A stretch of 64,000 nt of DNA from Siderastrea radians (lineage: Eukaryota; Cnidaria; Anthozoa; Scleractinia; Rhizangiidae), in NCBI GenBank assembly GCA_964017195.1, contig OZ024891.1, positions 4,035,420 through 4,099,419 on the forward strand. Direction: 5' to 3'. Both the position numbers and the translations under genes were made by a program. Below the pieces are notes generated by a model that saw nothing but the letters and a program-made list of their open reading frames with translations, ran no database searches and was not told the origin of the DNA. Every line of letters starts with the position of its first letter. Positions within the stretch are counted from its first letter, which is position 1. This document shows positions 45,857-58,336 of this stretch, piece by piece.

Positions 45857-48800
45857 CAGTCAGTGAGTCAGTCGGTCACCCAGCCAGCCAGCCAGCCAGC
45901 CAGTCAGCCAGCCAGCCATTCAGCCAGCCCAGTCAGTCAGTCAGTCAGTCAGTCAGTCAGTCAGTCAGTGAGTCAACAGTAAAAATCAATTATTAACTTT
46001 TCTGTGTTAGGAGCTCCTTAAAACTGTACGGGTGACAGTGCCCATCTTTATATTTTTCTTCTCACATACCCAGTCGTTGTCATGGTGATGACAGAGTACC
46101 ACATCGAGGCTGGAATGCTGTTGAACGGATTTGTACTGTTTGGTTTGAGATAGCTTGGTTGCTCAGCATAGAACAAAACACTTGAGAATAATATCACTCC
46201 AAGAGAAAAACTAAACACAATGAATCCCAGCTCAGAAGCAGAACGTCTTATGGCAAACAACAAGCTTCTCAACCGGCTTGAGTGGCGAGTAAACTTGAGA
46301 ACACGAAACACCCGCAGTACTCTCAGTAAGACTAAAGCACTAAGGCTATCCACCGAAGTATCAAGCATATATTCCAATATTAGTCCAGCATAGTAGGGTA
46401 ATATTGACAGAAGGTCGATAATGCTCATAAACTCTTTGACGTAGCTCCAGCGTTTCGGTGCGGTAATAAATCGAATTAAGTATTCAAAAGTAAACACTGT
46501 AACACAAACGCTTTCTAGTATAAAATACACAAAGTCTCTTTTGCTCAAGTAATCATTGATTTCCTTACAAGAATCCTCTTGTCCATCCTTAATTGACAGA
46601 TTCCAATCGTTTCTACCACAGGTGTGATTCTGACAAAGATATTTTTCGTCGCATGGCGGAGGCATCGTCTCAGCGACAGTACAAACAATGCTTAAAGCAA
46701 TCATGATCCCTGTGAAATAATACCAAGCTCTTCCAAGAGCCGTCTCGCTTGGGTTTTCAAGTATGTCCCAGATTCTCTTTTTGGCCCAGCAACCCTTTTC
46801 TGCATCTAGTTTTACGTGCGGGTCCTCCAACTGAAAAATTTTGTTCATCCGTATTTTCCTTGGTTGCCTGTAATCGTCCCAGCAACAGTTAGACACTGCA
46901 TTTATAGATATGCGGAAGAATGAAAGCTCATCGCGAAATTCATCTGCGCAGTACTCGCTGGAAAAGTGCAGCCTCCCAAGTCTGCGAAAAAAGCCCAACA
47001 TTAATGTTTTACTATAAAGAAAGTACAATTCTAAATTAAATTGACTGTACTGTGCAAAGCTGTCATACGTTTTCCTGGGTGTGGCGTTTCATGCAGTCAC
47101 CTGAACTCTGTTTTTGGTTTTAAAATAGCGTAAAACACGCTCTCACCAATCAGAACAAGTCGACTGTTCTTTTTTCTGTTTCCTTTTTTTCAACCAATAA
47201 AGAATAGTTCAAGCTTTTTATGAGCAATTTCACGCCCTTGGCACTAATTACATGTTTTCCCCCGCTTGACACTGCTGGTTACATGTTTTTCTGAGCTTGT
47301 CACCGGTTGCATGTTTCCCGCGCTTAGCAATCATGGCAAATTTTCCCGCCATTGCCACCGGTGACATTTCCCGCCCTTGGCAACTATATCTTCCTGCGCA
47401 TAGAACCATTTGAAATCTCTTGCTTATGCAGGTATCAATATTTAGATGGAGAGGGGTGGGGAGGGGAGTACGGGCAAAGGTGGGGCATTTGAATTTTTTT
47501 AGCAATTTTTTGGTCAAATTCCCGACCCATGGGACTGGAAAATAGTTCAAATTTGATAAAATATCCACACATGGGGATAAAAAAAACCGTGTAATGACAT
47601 GTATTAAAAGCAGATGAAGTATTAAAGAAGATTGAAGAAGTTGCATAAAGTCAAGAAAAAGACAATCTCGAGAGTTGAATCCATCTGACAGTTGGAAGGT
47701 CATTCAACAAATTAATCTAGACGATTATTTTGGTTAGTCATTGTGAGTAAAACTGGTTTTAAGGTCACTAATATGTAAGATGTCAGTCACTTCAGCGATT
47801 AAGAAAGACTGAAAATCCAGCTTTGGTTTCCCCAAAATTGAATTACAGCCTTTACATTATACTGAACAAGGGATGGAACGCTGTAGCGGTATTGCATTAT
47901 AAAAATATAATAATTGCATGCCATCGTTACACACGTACCAATCAGGCTTTGACTTCAACTTTCCAAGATAGCGTGTCCTGGAACACGAGTTTAGGACCCA
48001 GTACTCTGCACGGTCAAATTTCAAATGTCTGCAGCATGGGGCAAAATTTGTGGTCAAATTCCCCAGAGAGGGACAGCAGAAGTGTTCAAATGCCGCACCT
48101 TTGCCCGTACCCCCCCCCCCTTCCTCCATCTAAACATTGATACCTGCATTACAGCTTCGAGATGTCATTGGTTCTTTGGGCTGAACTGGAACTCCTATTA
48201 TATGATGGCCGGCGGACCATAAGAACTCTATCGTCGGGGATTCATGGGTGCTCATTTAACGAACTCGAGGTTGTTTCAAAGAAGGAAGGTAAGGACATGA
48301 TAAAGGAGTGATATCTTTTTGGGAGACCTAAATAAGTGGTCCTAGTGAGGGGACCCAGATTTTGTTTTGGTGGGTGGGGGGGGGGGGGGGTCTGCATAAC
48401 AGCTAACATTAAAATTTTAGGCCATGTAACAGCAAATGGTAAATATTTCGCAGTAACAGTAAAACGCATTTAAAACCCTCCTAATGTCAAAGTAAAGGCA
48501 TTTTGTTGATTTTAACCTCAAACCCTTAGCCTGCACCATACCGTCCTAGGTCAAAGACACTACAGATTTTCTTAACAAACTCGTCGTCTTTAACAGACTT
48601 CCCGGCTGATAATGCCCTACTTGTCACACTTGATGTCACGTCACTATACACTAACATCCCACATAACGAAGGAATTGATGCGTGCTGTTCTTTCCTTCAA
48701 AAACGTACTAACAAACACATCCCTACGGAAACCATTTGCGACCTCATTCGTATAATCCTCACTATGAATAACTTCACATTTAACTCCAAACACTATCTCC

Positions 48801-51768
48801 AAAAACACGGGACGGCTATGGGGACTAAGATGGCTCCTTCATACGCTAACTTATTCCTTGGCAAATTCGAACACGGCGCCATCAACCGCATATATGGTTA
48901 AGATTTATCGGCGATAGCTTCATGATCTGGACCAAAGGTCCAGAGAAACTGAAAATATTTGTCGATTATCTTAACAATTTACACTCACGCATTCTCTTAC
49001 TAATATACCATTCCTTGATGTCATGGTCTCTATCAAGGATGGCTTTATAGAAACAGACCTTTGTACTAAACCTACTAACAAACATCAGTTTTTACTTATT
49101 TCATCTTGTCATCCTCAACACACTAAACGTTCTATTCCTTACAGCCTTGCACTTCGCCTTCGCCGCATTTGCTCCAACCACGACAATTACATAACGCGTA
49201 CTAATGAACTTATCGATTACCTTGTTAGTCACGGCTACGACAAAACCTTTCTCAAAACCCAAATACAGAGGGCTTCTGACGTTCCTCGCACTGACGCACT
49301 TAAAAACAAACCCAGGACAGAGACTGAAACTATTCCCTTCGTCATTACATGTAATCCAGCATTAACTAACATCGCGCGCATCATTCACCAGCATTCTAAC
49401 GTCCTCTACTCATCAGATCGTTGTAGAAATGTTTTTAAAAATCTTCCCTTAGTAGCTTACCGCCGATGTAAGAATATTAGTGACATTCTTGTTAGAGCCC
49501 AGTTAACAGAAGACCCTGATTCAAGCAACTCCCGGGTCACTCCCGGTTCCTTTCGGTGCAATAGCAGGAATTGTACCACTTGTCCCTACACTGAACATGG
49601 CCGCACTCAATATACTTTTCATTCCACAGGTGAAATGTACCATATCAAATCTCATATAACTTGTACTACTTTCAATGTTATCTACATGATTCAATGTCGC
49701 CTATGTAATTTACAGTACATTGGGGAAACTAAACGTCATCTCAAAGGCCGTTTCAATGAACATAGACGACCAGTACTCAACCCTACCTCTAATTATATCC
49801 ATACAGCGGTTTCAGAACACTTTCTCAGCAATAACCACTCCGACACCCATATGCTACTTATTCCTATTGAAAAACTTAAAAATGAACGCGATTCTTTCAG
49901 GAAGGCAAGTGAGGCCCACATTATTCATGCCTAGACTCTTGAGCGTCTAGGCATTAATAAACGGGATGAGCTGTAATTTGTAACTACATATAATTTTTTT
50001 GTTTATTTTCTATCATTTCTAAGCCACGCCATACCACGTCATATATGTAACTTCCGCTTTTGTTTTACTACATATATATTACTGTAAATTCGTGATTTCC
50101 CTCAATAAAACCTGACGAAGACTGGTATTGGCCAGTCGAAATATTGTAACCTACGTCTTTTCGCGTTGTTTGATCAGTCCCTGCAGTAGTCATTTTGACA
50201 ATCATTTATAATTTTATCAATTTTGACTGATCACGATCGTTCTGATCCGACGTTGTGCAAGATTGATCGTACACGGTTTCTGCAGTGGTTTTATTCCTTA
50301 ACTTCATATTATTTTAATAGTTAATTGTAACCAGCTTATGTATCAGATAACAATAAAATTTCGGGCTTCATCACACTTAAAAGAAGAATATCTTGCCTTA
50401 CACTTAATCAACAGAAAATATCGCGCCTATAACGCTAAACAGTAGACTCCATCTAGGTCCTCTATTAACTTGTTTCCACTGGTGATTTGCACATATCCTC
50501 TTTTGATTTGCATTTGTTTTGATCAACTCACGTGTGATTTCTTCATGTGATGCCCGGTTCAAACGTCGTCAAATCGTCATCATCTTACACATCTTTTTGA
50601 TGGAAGAAGCTAGCAAATCCGGCAGTACATCTTATTGGATGTGGGGTGGATGTAGCCAACTCGTTGCGCTATGCGCATCGCGGGTTATTTATTACCCCAT
50701 ATCCAACGCGTGCTTTCTGCCTCGCTCCCAGTCGCCCTTGGCGGAATATCAAATGTGACGTCACCCATCAAGCTCAACGGGAGATTTGCTTATCGTGATC
50801 GGCCCCAAGTTTCACGCTGTCACTCGATAAGTGCGTAAAGGCCTGGGGACGAGGCTGAGTTCCTTTTTTCAAACGTGATAGGTGGTGTTATAAATAGAAG
50901 AAAATGACCGTAGGTGGTTGTGTTAGAAAACCTTCATTTTTAAGTACCTGACAGAAATACGATGTTGTGGCTTTTAAGAATTATTAAAGCTTAAGTTTGT
51001 GGCTTATTTTAAAGTCATTTGGTGAGAGATGTATTGCAGTCAGTTTAGCTGTGAGATTTTTCAACTTGACTCGTGTATTCGCCAAACCTTTAGTGCCGTA
51101 AATTAAAAAAAAAACGTAACATAAACCCAAATTCTTTTTAGAAAAATTGTGAACAGCGCTGAGCCTTAGCTTGCACTCATAAGATCGGAAAACATTGGAT
51201 GATATAGATATATATGTATGTGGGGTTCATTGTGGTTTGGCTTAAAATAACAGCTCCCAGAATGAAATAAAGAGTTGCATACACCGAATAAAATAATATC
51301 ACATGCAAACTATTTTGGAAAACTGAGTAACCTATTATAATATAAGAGACCTGTAGTAATTCTGGTACAGTACCGAATAAAACACGTATTCAGGTACGTA
51401 ATTTTTGATTAGCTTAAAACTTTTCCATTTAAAAATGCATACAGTTACAAATAAAACTCTGTTCATTCAGTCAAATATTTCTGTAAACGGACTAGAGAAT
51501 ATTAATTTTCAAAATACCTGTAGTAGTTTAGTATGTGCCTAAACATCTGGGGGTCCCTATCAAATACATACGTCCTTGTAACTTGGTCGAAAAACAATTC
51601 TTTCTCGGGACTTCCAAGAAGCGTATCGGGGTGATTCTCGAGATTGTCCTCCCATGTCTCGAACAGCCTGCCACCGACCTTCAGCTGTATTCGCTTGCGT
51701 GGTCTTTGCAGCGGTTCACTAGCCAAAGACCAAATCGAACTTGTTTCTTCCTTTTCCTTCTTAATCAT
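44261..51768 (-). CDS. Voltage-gated K+ channel alpha subunit, Shal/Kv4-like, 4 exons
   Basis: Pore-forming subunit of a plasma-membrane K+ channel. Exons 51768-51518, 46981-46070, 45035-44927 and 44320-44261, GT-AG and in phase, encode 443 aa; Kv4 channels are usually 600 or more. T1 is at about 26-130: [18 protein letters not shown] matches Shal, and HX5CX20CC is complete. S1 reads [20 protein letters not shown]4 reads [20 protein letters not shown], and S5 [18 protein letters not shown]. The filter is TTTGYGD, Thr where Val/Leu is normal, split by a phase-2 intron in its first Gly. S6 is followed at once by QKK and a 19-residue acidic tail ([19 protein letters not shown]), so the usual NNF... 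C-terminus is absent. The S1-S2 loop is long, with NHT and NLS glycosylation sequons. Start ATG is the first in frame in exon 1. A Penelope relic sits in intron 1, on the opposite strand. Confidence 0.88.
45458..45975. repeat. (CAGT/CAGC)n tetranucleotide satellite
   Basis: About 510 bp of tandem CAGT and CAGC units in alternating blocks, in the Shal-like gene's intron 2, which splits the selectivity filter. The Ser/Gln/Val/Pro/Ala frames across it are repeat artefacts. It is related to the array at 11960-12305. Confidence 0.95.
48540..50160 (+). mobile_element. Penelope-like retroelement, 5'-truncated, degenerate
   Basis: Reverse-transcriptase blocks in order: [20 protein letters not shown] (from about 48628), [20 protein letters not shown] (about 48810), then a stop and frameshift near 48898, [10 protein letters not shown] (catalytic motif, first Asp replaced by Gly), then a 303-codon frame (49023-49934). 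That frame holds the RT tail ([20 protein letters not shown]), a Cys cluster ([11 protein letters not shown]) and the GIY-YIG domain ([20 protein letters not shown]). It belongs to a different Penelope family from the copies at 30629-31797. It cannot be active with the mutated RT and frame breaks. It is antisense in the Shal-like gene's intron 1. Confidence 0.88.
50112..50141 (+). ncRNA. Hammerhead-core-like hairpin, third Penelope copy
   Basis: CTGACGA (50112-50118), a perfect 6 bp stem GACTGG/CCAGTC, and GAAA (50138-50141). Position 7 of the hammerhead core tolerates C. Stem I and stem III cannot be drawn with confidence. Confidence 0.35.
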
Positions 51769-54520
51769 TTCTCAAGCAACAGCGTGGTGCAGCCGTGTAC
51801 CTTTGCAGTAACCTGAGGGCAAACAGAGATTGAATGCGCTTTAAGTGGAGGTTGTTACTGAAAAGACCAATTAACATTGAATTTGCTCGCCGCAGGGAAC
51901 GCAGTTCAGCGCTTCTTTCTTCTTCTTATTTGCATGAATAACAACCTCATGTACAAACCACAGATACCGTTAATTTTAACTTGGAACGCCACAGTTTAGA
52001 AAAAGCATCAATTATTCAGGTCTTGGACCGCTAAGTGCGCGCTAGCTCTATCAATTAAAAGCGTATTTTGTTATAGGTTTGAAAGTCCTTTAATAAGAAT
52101 TTCGTTGTGCTGCATTGCACAGCGGACCATGACCAACTCGCTTCACATAGTTTGGAGCTACCTTAAAAAATGTGGAGCTTTTACGTCGTGCACACATGTG
52201 CACATAATCCATACTAGCGACGTCAGGTCAAATTCTAGTAAAAATTGTTTCCATGGCCGCACACTCTGCGGGGTGGTGTATGACAAGAAAAACTATTTAA
52301 CATTAGAAGCCAGCACAGAAATAACATTAGCATTTAAAATTTGCACTCTTAAGACACTAGACGATTCAAGTTTTCAATTTTTTAGCTTTATAAAGAACAG
52401 AATAAAAGAAAAAAAAAAGATTGCGAATTGCGAACGAACCGTCTTCCTTTTGCATATCTGCATTTGTAAAAGAAACGCACTACTTGCAATTGGCGTGCAA
52501 ATTTCCCATCTTTTTAATGGAACGCAGCCTAAAACAGGTGCTACTCTGCTGTCATTTCTTAATGTTTGTTTATCAACTCAATAAATTAAACCGAGCTGAC
52601 TTTGGCCTAAACAAGTTGAAACCATTAGCAAAAACACGTTTCATTCGCTTTAGTTCGAAAACCAGTGTTCGACAGCTCAATCAATCAAGTTTTTGTCGAC
52701 GGAACCAACTGGAAAAATACCATGGAAACTGACATGTTTTGATTCAGTAATTATGTGTGTAAAAGTAATAGCCAAAACGATTTTCTCTTTCGTGCAACAG
52801 TGAAATATATACCGCTGAGAATTTGTTGTAAATTTATCTATCAATAGCTAGTTTCCTTTTATTGACTTTATCGCTGATGCCCGTTTTTACCTTGTTTCAT
52901 GGATCGTTTATAATCATTGTATTATCAGTATAAGCACCAAAGGGCGCCAATATTAGGAAACTGATTCATATTTTTACGTTACGGGAAACTAGCAACAAAG
53001 AACTATTATCATGTAATTTTTGTTTTTGAAGGGTAAAAATGAATTTTGGTTCACATTTGTACAAGAGCTAAAGCATTCTCGCTGTCTATCCGTTCTTCTC
53101 AACACCGTTATTTAATAGAATCCAAGCCGGTGTGGCTTTTGTAACAAGCGTTTCCGTCTTCGAGGCCAAAAAGCGAAAAATGCTTCAAACGTACGGAATA
53201 GCCAGCAGGCTAAAGATGGTGGACAAACTGTGGCGGTGATCTTTGGCGGAAACGACTTTGGAAACGAGGCTGGCGATTGTCGATCCCAAAACGGCTTTGG
53301 GAAAAATGGAATCAGTGTAACCTCGCCACACAACCAGTCCACCAACCGTTAATAGACACCGGTCCTGTGGCTAAAACAAAAGCTCAATCATTTTCTTATC
53401 TAAAAATCCGGTAACTCCGACCAATTTTTCACCCCGTTAATACAATCATTCAAAATGCCTTGTAGTGTAAACGCCAAAAGCAACTAAAAATTGACCAAGC
53501 AAAAGTCAAAACTGTCTTTTGACATTTTCTTGGCAACCGGTTACAAAGGTGCCTTCCTCTGTCATTTTTCCCTTAACTAGAAAGGTAAAAAAAAGCAGAT
53601 TAAGGTACACAACAAGAATTTGTCTGGACTTTCTCTAAAACAGTACTGTATGATCTTTAGCTAAAAGATGTAAATGCAAATTAAGTTACCGTACCACACG
53701 TAGTTATGGAGGCAGGATTTTCTTCAAAATATTTCAGTCATCCGACAAAAACCATACGGCAGCCGTTGTATTATTCAACTTTTAATATTGTCAAAGTTAT
53801 TTCTTATCCGCATCCCTCAATTATTATTACTTAAATATTTTCTGTTGTCGCTAGCTTCGCTTTTATCATCTACACGATGTTAATAAAGTGCTTTGCGCGT
53901 TTAGTCAAAAACAAGCACATTTTAAAAAACCTTAATGTACGGTATCATATCCGCTTTAAAGGGCTATAAACCTCTCACGGCAGAGCGGGTATAATTTGAA
54001 AGATATCACTGTATGGCTTCGTTGATGCAACAAAAGAAATTTCCAAGAAAAGACACATGCGATTATTTTAGTATTGTCATTGGCATACTCATTTCTGGTG
54101 CTGTATATCATAAGATACAAAGCACTCAGTACTTCAATATTGTGAGAAGTCATGCCAAGTGCTTTTCTTTAATGAGCATCGCTCTATGTTTGACTGAAGG
54201 TTGATTCCTTTAGTCCACAACTAAAGCCGAAGAAAACAATATCTGTTCTGCATTTTCCGAATCAAACCTGGGTAAATTTGGTTCAAAGTTAATTCAAGCA
54301 GCTTGCGTGGACCTTATAATTCACCTATGGACAGGCGTTGATATTGCATCACTCTAAATTGACATGTCATAGCTTGTAATATAAGCATAATTTTTGTAAA
54401 ATTAAAGCTATGAAACACCTTACTTTCAGTTCCTGTTTGCTTTTAGTGTTCCTCTTCGTCACTGCATTGTCTGTGCCATTTGCACGGCTTGAAATCATTG
54501 TATATTCTTGAAGGTCTTAA
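51769..54520. other. 5' flank of the Shal-like Kv gene; no other gene seen
   Basis: Contains a 159-codon frame at 52105-52584 and several shorter frames, none with a recognisable domain or plausible splice partners. It presumably includes the Kv promoter and 5' UTR. Confidence 0.45.
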
Positions 54521-54546
54521 ATTTTGGTAAATCATCTGTGTATGGC

Positions 54547-55049
54547 ATGCTATAACAGACTAATTTTTAAGAGCAGAAATTTCATGAATATACAAAAATG
54601 TATGAGTGTTCCTGACTGGCAGATCATTCTAGATGTTTTTCAAAACCATCCGGTCTTGCGTTTTCAACTCGCGTCAGTGAAGAATTGCGTTTGGTTCCGA
54701 CAACCAGTTTATCTCTAGCAAGTTATTGTAGCCCGCCCTAAAGAACGTTAAATGCAGGTAAGCCGACAGAATACATGTTTGCCTTATTCGTGCCGACCAG
54801 TCTGTGTAAAGCCACCCGTTGAAGGCCATTCAGAGGCTAATGTTTACTGATACGAAATTATCTTAATTCCTGTTTTGAAGCTATTAATTTACATTTTATT
54901 ATGCAAGTCACGAAACAGGTACCAGTATTTTAATGCTATAACAGACTAATTTTTAAGAGCAGAAATTTCATGAATATACAAAAATGTATGAGTGTTCCTG
55001 ACTGGCAGATCATTCTAGATGTTTTTCAAAACCATCCGGTCTTGCGTTT
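54547..55049. repeat. Exact 117 bp direct repeat
   Basis: 54547-54663 and 54933-55049 are identical by eye over 117 bases (starting ATGCTATAACAGACTAATTT and ending CGGTCTTGCGTTT), separated by 269 bp of unrelated sequence. This points to a recent duplication or an assembly artefact. Confidence 0.9.
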
Positions 55050-55246
55050 ATTAGTCTTAAGGTTATGAAGTGAAACGGAGGACTACTGTTCGACCAATTC
55101 AGTTTTGAAAGGCGTTCAGTATTGAACAGTACTAAGGGAAAACAGTACCAAGGGAAAGTACTATTACATACTGAGCTTTCACGCTTTAAGTTTTCATCCA
55201 CATTTTCAAAAGTTTGAACCACCGTGAACCTGTAAATCATTATGAA

Positions 55247-55335
55247 CAACACCATGGGAAAGTACTGCTAAACAGTTTTCATTTGAAATTTCACACTTTT
55301 GGATTTCATCCACATGCTCAAACGTTAAAATCATT
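55247..55335. mobile_element. Diverged MITE family B fragment
   Basis: Shares CCATGGGAAAGTACTGCTAA, GGATTTCATCCACA and CTCAAACGTTAAAATCA-type blocks, in the same order, with the intact element at 24054-24259. The terminal ACCCTTTCACT ends are not seen. Confidence 0.6.
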
Positions 55336-58300
55336 ATGCATGTTCAGAAAAAAAGCCACAAAAAGCCATACGAATCTTTGAATACAAAGCAGAATCTAAG
55401 CTGCCACATTTATTTACACGGCTCTGTTAAAACTTTACATATCTAGTAATTTGATCCACCGTACGGAAAAAGATAGTACCTGGACATTTTACCACAATAC
55501 CTTGCAAACCTAACACAGCCGATAAGCACATAAAAACCATATTTTTGTGCATAATTTTGTCCCCGTACTAGCAACATTGTGTCTGCTAAGTTTGAAGTTT
55601 TAACTGAGCTTTTCTTTGCATTTTTGTGAGCGTTTTTAGGTTTTTTTTTGTGCTAAGAATTATCGGTAAATGTACCAGACGCCATCTTTTCTCGGTACGG
55701 TGAATTACGCTGTATAACAGCTCTATTATAGCTATTATATTTGCTCCAGTCCCTGAGACAATTTAACGGATAAAATTGGGTGGAATAATACTGATTCTCA
55801 ATGCTAAAAGGCTACGTCCGGTCCTATCAGTTTATGTCGTTTTATCCTTTTTAGAGGACAAGACGAAAACACCTGTACAAGGTCTCCTCATAAGACGTTA
55901 TGTATATTCCATTTTGAGCCAAATACAGTTTAGAACAGTAATTTCCATCCTTAAAAGAAAACGTTACGACCGACATCGTCGCAATTAAAATGCACGGGGA
56001 TACCTGACTTGTGTACTAGTTTAAGGGAGTAAATTGTACATTTAAAAAAGTGCACGAATAGAACTGTTTTTATATTTTTAAAAATATGCGTCTGCCTTGT
56101 TTTTCCAACCGGCAAGAGGCGATTAGCTTTAGAACGACTCAAGCTTGCTTCGTAAATAAAATAATTCATCCGAATATTACAAGGAACTTTTGATCAGGCG
56201 TGTTTTTATTTATGAGCAGCATTTATATTTACTGCTCAGTCTGAAACGAAAATCAACTTCAAAACTTGCAAGTCTTTAATCCCCAGGTATTAATCCTTTT
56301 TTCTCACCATTTTATAACTAGTTAAAAGTGGCCAGATTACAATGGAAATAACGACCAGAGAGGCATAGTGAGCCACTGAGAAAATGCAATAAAAGCAGCG
56401 AGTAGATTGTCGAGCCTGTGAAATCAGTAGGAATTGTCAAAAGTGCACCAACGTCCGAAATTTTTATCTCGAGTTAATTTCAAAGAAATACCAGAAAGGC
56501 TATTAATATAAAGCAAACTCAATGTAGATAAAAACATGTATCAACCATTCCATGAAAGTGACGTTGATCGATCTCTTAGAGCATCTCGTTAAATATGGAA
56601 TAGAATAGTCAAATTAGCTCTTGTCAGCTCTGCTGGAAACATAAAACATCAATGATGGTAATAAATAACGACAGCAGCTCATGATGATTTTGCGGCTTTT
56701 AATTTTCTCTGAGAAAGAGGATGAATTGTTTTATAGAAGCAACGTTTGAATGTGTTGTTGGTGAAAACAAGGGAAAAAACACTCAAAACCTTAGAGGTGC
56801 AATTTCACTCGCGTGCAAATTTAAATAACAAGCTGATAAAGGCTTTAGAGACTTAAATCATTAATAAGTTTATGTCATGTTTTTCTTACCCTTTTACGTT
56901 TATAGCTGTGAAACAAAATGGCTGTGTAACTGAAGTAGTATTTTGGACATAGACATGCAACTTGAACTGACAAAGCGCACAAGACAAGGTTTAACTGAAG
57001 TGGAGAAATTTGAGCCGTGTACCTGGTGAAACTGGCAATTCTTGGAATGAAGGAAGACTTGTAGCAAAGTCGTGTATATCTCCTTTGATAAATTGTTATA
57101 TTTCCTTTCAAGTTTCCTAAATGCTTGCTTTTCTCGATAAACGCATATTTGAAAAATAATACGTTCTGCCGACAAAAGCGATCACCATTCTCTCTCCCCA
57201 CCACATAAGTGGTGACTGCTCGAAGCATATGGTTACAATGCATATACGAAATAATGAAACCCGTTCAGGAAATTAATGTGAATAACATATTGACAACTGA
57301 AAACAAAGGTGCTAATGATAATAATAACAAAGAATATTTATAAATTTTCATCGGAAAAGGCTCTCACACGCGCATAAACAAAAAGCATTTCATTTTTTTC
57401 ACAATGATCAATTTTCGTCTAATCTGTCCATAAAAATAGGTTTCGTCTCTAATATATTATCAGGTAACAGAACCATCGATTATTCAACAAGACCATGGCG
57501 CGCGATGCCTGTGAGAAAAACAGTTCTTCCGTAAAAAGTGGAAACGTGTGTTTTTGCACTGGTATTCTTCAGGTTTTATAGTCCATCGTGGCTGTTTCTT
57601 TTCTCCGTTTTACCGTGGTCCCGCTAACCCAGTTTCGGGCCTTCTTGTGAACTCGATATTGGTGTTCGTATCATGTTTTCCAGTTGTATTTGATACAGTA
57701 ACTTGTCACCGACATCAATGGTATTTTTCTTCTGCTACGTTTCATCTTGGTTTTCTGATCATGAGTCAGTTTGTCGTTTCCAGATTCCACGGTTATGATG
57801 CTGAGGTAATGTGCCTCCTGGTCCCAGACTTCTCTCTTCCTACTTCTATTTTTTCCCGTCCACGGAAAACGAGGAAAACTCTTCGAGATTCTTGCTTATT
57901 TAAATTTTAAAGCCGTACCACAAGCGTTGTTGGGAAAGAAAAAAATTCCAGTGTTGTAAAACGAGGGTGTCTTCGCAACTCTAATAAGTTTTTTTATTTT
58001 TCTTAAGTTCATTCGTATGTCTGCTTGTGGCGACGTAAATTTTGCTTTTTATATTAACTACTCGAGTTTCAAAAATCTAGAAAGTTTGGTTGAAACGAAA
58101 TTTTTGAGCTTGATTTTCCCCTCATGACGCCCATTTTTAACAATGATTAAAAGATCTCTAAATTATAACTTTGTTAGTTCCCTGTCTAAGGGAGACCAAC
58201 AATTTGTGATCGTAATCGACATATAAACTACACAGAATCAGAATCGGGTTTTGTTCTCGGATCTCGGTGCACTGACGGTATTTGATTTATACATTGTTAG

Positions 58301-58336
58301 AAATAAAATTCATAAAAACTGCTCACGAAACGGTTA
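55336..58336. other. Intergenic, nothing recognised
   Basis: A/T-rich with short frames only (the longest are 122 codons at 56875-57243 minus and 120 codons at 57548-57910 plus). Neither has a domain, a signal of selection that I can see, or a splicing partner. Confidence 0.4.

Noticed and set aside
45386..45982. Ser/Gln/Val/Pro/Ala-rich 198-codon frame (also 12106-12309)
   Set aside because: It is a translation of a tetranucleotide array, open in several frames at once, and lies inside an intron.
52105..52584. 159-codon frame as a possible gene
   Set aside because: No domain, no splice partners, A/T-rich composition like its surroundings; length is possible by chance.
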